A stretch of DNA of 64,000 nucleotides from Aestuariivivens marinum. GTDB taxonomy: Bacteria > Bacteroidota > Bacteroidia > Flavobacteriales > Flavobacteriaceae. The notes below the pieces were generated by a model. That model had not been told where the DNA came from. It did not search any database and was given only the letters and a program-made list of their open reading frames with translations. The position numbers and the translations under genes are program-made. This document shows positions 61,394-64,000 of this stretch, piece after piece. The stretch covers positions 57,516 through 121,515 of the forward strand of contig NZ_JAKMCR010000006.1 of NCBI RefSeq assembly GCF_022662175.1. Direction: 5' to 3'. The first letter of the stretch is position 1. Each line of letters starts with the position of its first letter.

Positions 61394-62476
61394 TTAATTT
61401 ATATAGATTTTATGAGGGTAGAATATATTGCCCGAGCTATGATCTTTTGATGCTCCTGTTACACTTTTCAAGCAATTGGTTTCTTTTCTAAGCCTTAATA
61501 TGCCAAGCAGGGCAAAAATTAATGCTTCTTTAAAATCTATAATTTGTTTTGAGGGAACCTCAATTTCGTTTTGCGAAAAACTTTTAATCCTATTGATTAA
61601 ATAATCATTGTAAGTCCCACCACCAGTTATTAAAACTGATCCTTTTTTAATTTTATTTATCTCATTCGAAATTTGTATTGCTATGTGTTCACAAAGTGTA
61701 TTTAAAATATCTGGGGGCTCCAGATTAAATTCATCTATTAATGGAATCACAGAAGTCTTTACCCATTCTAACCCTAAAGATTTTGGATATGATTTCCTGT
61801 AAAATTCTAAATCATTCAATTTAGATAGTAATTCATCGTTTTGCTTCCCTTGCGATGCCATTTTTCCTTTATCATCAAAATCATATCCTATTTTCTTAAC
61901 ATAATAATTTAAAAGGATGTTAACAGGACAAACATCGAAAGCTATTCGTTCGTTATTTATATCTACAGATAGATTTGCAAAACCACCTAGGTTTAGGCAA
62001 AAATCGTAATTTGGAAACAAAAGCTTATCCCCAATAGGTACCAATGGTGCCCCTTGCCCACCTAATTCCACATCTTGAATTCTAAAATCACAAACAACGG
62101 TTTGACCCACCAATTTTGAAATTATTGGTTGATTGCCTATTTGGTAGGTTAACTTATTTTCTGGTTGATGATATGCTGTATGACCATGTGAGCAGATGGC
62201 ATCAATACATTTAATCTTATACTTTGCTATGAATGTGCTTATAACATTTGCCAATAAATGGGTATATTCCTTATCAATTAATTTTAGTTCTTCAATACTT
62301 AGATTTACCAAATTTTCCAATTTTCCATTCCAATCTTCATCGTATTTTATTGTTTCAGCTTTAATAATATCGAAATCCCAGTTTTTACCATACTTAAACC
62401 TCGCATATAACAAATCGATTCCATCTAAAGATGTACCAGACATCACCCCTATAACATAATATTCATTTTTTATCAT
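61394..62476 (-). CDS. anmK: Anhydro-N-acetylmuramic acid kinase
   Basis: The 360-residue sugar kinase phosphorylates anhydro-MurNAc during peptidoglycan recycling, opening the anhydro ring. It has the ATP-binding motif GVMSGTSLDGID (10-21), GGQGAPLVPIGDKLLF and the nucleotide-binding VLITGGGTYNDYLI. The family's catalytic region FDVCPVNILLNYYV is present. It is divergent from the acyl-CoA dehydrogenase gene. A NamZ-like muramidase in the same window is a possible pathway partner. Confidence 0.94.
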   Translation of the reverse strand: MIKNEYYVIGVMSGTSLDGIDLLYARFKYGKNWDFDIIKAETIKYDEDWNGKLENLVNLSIEELKLIDKEYTHLLANVISTFIAKYKIKCIDAICSHGHTAYHQPENKLTYQIGNQPIISKLVGQTVVCDFRIQDVELGGQGAPLVPIGDKLLFPNYDFCLNLGGFANLSVDINNERIAFDVCPVNILLNYYVKKIGYDFDDKGKMASQGKQNDELLSKLNDLEFYRKSYPKSLGLEWVKTSVIPLIDEFNLEPPDILNTLCEHIAIQISNEINKIKKGSVLITGGGTYNDYLINRIKSFSQNEIEVPSKQIIDFKEALIFALLGILRLRKETNCLKSVTGASKDHSSGNIFYPHKIYIN

Positions 62477-62500
62477 ATTAAGTAAAATTAGCGTTTTTTA

Positions 62501-62531
62501 TTGAAAAAATCTTATAATAACACTATATTTG
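62501..62531 (+). promoter_or_regulatory. Promoter of the acyl-CoA dehydrogenase gene
   Basis: TTG at 62501-62503, a 20-base spacer and TATATTTG at 62524-62531 match the Bacteroidota -33/-7 pattern. The ATG follows 39 bases later. This is the best-formed promoter in the window. Confidence 0.65.
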
Positions 62532-62569
62532 CTAGTATATTTTAATATATTAATAATATTATTATTCAT

Positions 62570-63712
62570 ATGAATTTTAATCTTTCGGAAGAACATTTAA
62601 TGATTCGTGATGCTGCTAGGGATTTTGCCCAAACAGAATTATTACCTGGAGTTATTGACCGTGACAATAAACAACATTTTCCCGGTGAACTTGTAAAAAA
62701 AATGGGGGAACTTGGGTTTATGGGCATTATGGTAGATCCAAAATATGGTGGTAGTGGAATGGATACTATTTCCTATGTTCTTATTATGGAAGAATTATCT
62801 AAGATCGATGCGTCGGCTTCAGTAATGGTATCTGTAAACAACTCTTTAGTGTGTTACGGACTTGAAGCTTATGGCACTGAAGAACAAAAGCAAAAATATT
62901 TAACAAAACTAGTTACTGGTGAATATCTAGGTGCTTTTTGTTTAAGTGAGCCTGAAGCAGGCAGTGATGCAACCTCCCAAAAAACCACTGCAATAGACAA
63001 AGGCGATCACTACATATTAAATGGTACTAAAAACTGGATTACTAACGGTGGCCGAGCTAATGTTTATATTGTAATAGCTCAAACCGATCGTGATAAAGGT
63101 TCTCATGGTATTAACGCATTTATTGTAGAACGTGGAACAGCTGGATTTCATATTGGCCCTAAGGAAGATAAATTGGGGATTCGAGGCAGCGATACGCACA
63201 CTTTACAGTTTAATGATGTGAAGATTCCTAAAGAAAATAGAATTGGTACAAATGGCTCTGGATTTAGATTTGCCATGAAAACATTATCTGGAGGACGAAT
63301 AGGTATTGCCTCTCAAGCTTTGGGCATAGCACAAGGCGCTTATGAATTGGCTTTAAAATATTCTAAGGAAAGAAAAGCTTTTGGAACCGAGATTAGTAAT
63401 CATCAAGCTATTGCTTTCAAATTGGCTGACATGTATACCGAAATAGAAGCAGCTAGATTATTGGTGATGAAATCTGCGAAAGATAAAGATTTAGGCAACA
63501 ATTATGATAGATCAAGTGCCGTGGCTAAGCTTTATGCTTCAAAGGTTGCAATGGAAACCACAGTTGAAGCGGTACAAATTCATGGTGGAAATGGTTTTGT
63601 AAAAGACTATCATGTGGAACGTTTGATGCGTGATGCCAAAATCACACAGATTTATGAAGGCACTTCTGAAATTCAAAAAATTGTGATCTCCAGAAGTATT
63701 TTAAGAGATTAA
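62570..63712 (+). CDS. Acyl-CoA dehydrogenase
   Basis: The 380-residue flavoenzyme introduces a trans-2,3 double bond in acyl-CoA during beta-oxidation. It has CLSEPEAGSDATSQ and the WITNGG FAD-site motif, the segment HGINAFIVERG, and the catalytic Glu363 in QIYEGTSEIQ at the position used by short- and medium-chain enzymes. Chain-length preference cannot be settled, though short-chain/butyryl-CoA is likely. The N-terminus MNFNLSEEHLMIRDAARDFA is typical. Confidence 0.95.
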   Translation: MNFNLSEEHLMIRDAARDFAQTELLPGVIDRDNKQHFPGELVKKMGELGFMGIMVDPKYGGSGMDTISYVLIMEELSKIDASASVMVSVNNSLVCYGLEAYGTEEQKQKYLTKLVTGEYLGAFCLSEPEAGSDATSQKTTAIDKGDHYILNGTKNWITNGGRANVYIVIAQTDRDKGSHGINAFIVERGTAGFHIGPKEDKLGIRGSDTHTLQFNDVKIPKENRIGTNGSGFRFAMKTLSGGRIGIASQALGIAQGAYELALKYSKERKAFGTEISNHQAIAFKLADMYTEIEAARLLVMKSAKDKDLGNNYDRSSAVAKLYASKVAMETTVEAVQIHGGNGFVKDYHVERLMRDAKITQIYEGTSEIQKIVISRSILRD

Positions 63713-63876
63713 GACTTAACCTTATTAATCTTTTCTTATCCACTTACCAAACACAGATTATTACTGAAAATTTCTAATCTCTAATTAGACTTTAAGCTTT
63801 TAAATGAGTTATTTTTTTCCTTAAGAATGAATTTAAAATAGCCCAATAATACTATCCATTCCAAACTTAAACAAAA

Positions 63877-63906
63877 AAACCCTTCACTAAAAATAGTGAA
63901 GGGTTT
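63877..63906 (-). terminator. Terminator of the rRNA operon
   Basis: Perfect 13-base stem AAACCCTTCACTA/TAGTGAAGGGTTT with loop AAAA, followed on the minus strand by a T-rich run (TTTTTTTG less the stem bases). It lies 8 bases after the 5S end. Confidence 0.88.
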
Positions 63907-63914
63907 CCAAAAAA

Positions 63915-64000
<86 letters not shown>

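Overview
The window is an AT-rich chromosomal segment from a member of Bacteroidota, almost certainly family Flavobacteriaceae. The evidence is gldJ, porU and porV of the gliding/type IX secretion machinery, GTG/TTG starts without Shine-Dalgarno sites, repeated TAnnTTTG -7 promoter boxes, PafA-type phosphatase, NhaD, a fused Hpt-Adk protein and the short interspersed repeats (tgtcattctgagcg...gaagtcgaag type) seen in flavobacterial genomes. No phage, insertion sequence, integrase or CRISPR array was seen. The genus cannot be read from this sequence.

Layout. 1-5287: tryptophan operon trpE(3' end)-G-D-C-F-B-A, with short repeats between trpF/trpB and trpB/trpA. 5408-11143: LolC/E-type permease head to head with a NamZ-like muramidase, then a fatty acid hydroxylase, a cysteine-cluster protein, a methyltransferase, a hypothetical and a DUF1287 protein with an apparent frameshift in its signal peptide. 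11184-15964: a small outer-membrane barrel and a 1005-residue TPR protein. 16157-20884: FtsE-like ATPase, Obg, Hpt-Adk fusion, and divergent purK-purE. 20999-30494: M3 peptidase, ECF sigma factor with a tiny zinc-finger-like partner, UbiA-like protein, gcvP, and a KAS III/methyltransferase/glycosyltransferase cassette. 30686-37404: PafA-like phosphatase, MlaE/MlaF-type lipid ABC transporter, a predicted barrel, DUF389 protein and ManC-type guanylyltransferase. 37483-41774: SprT-like protein, a decayed barrel pseudogene, SDR and M28 peptidase, AraC regulator beside a DUF4242 protein. 41857-45276: pyruvate dehydrogenase E2 and E1-alpha, cytidine deaminase. 45376-53939: porV-porU divergent from gldJ, then murF. 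54071-58435: PAS-LuxR regulator, two tRNA-Val genes, folC, tonB-exbD-exbB. 58591-63712: NhaD, Glu/Leu dehydrogenase, AnmK, acyl-CoA dehydrogenase. 63915-64000: 3' part of a 5S rRNA, the end of an rRNA operon running in from the right on the minus strand.

Most genes are ordinary core metabolism. The more unusual points are: two copies of the interspersed repeat built in frame into the flexible linkers of pyruvate dehydrogenase E2; repeat copies inside the trp operon, one providing the trpF stop codon; a linker-free Hpt-Adk fusion; an ECF sigma/ZAS-like pair; an AraC regulator with a degenerate cyclase-like N-terminus next to DUF4242; and the frameshifted DUF1287 gene. I did not find a clearly new multi-gene defence or secretion system here. 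No intergenic stretch exceeds 300 bases; the largest (44500-44793, 23039-23324, 50564-50825) hold promoter-like boxes but no recognised gene.
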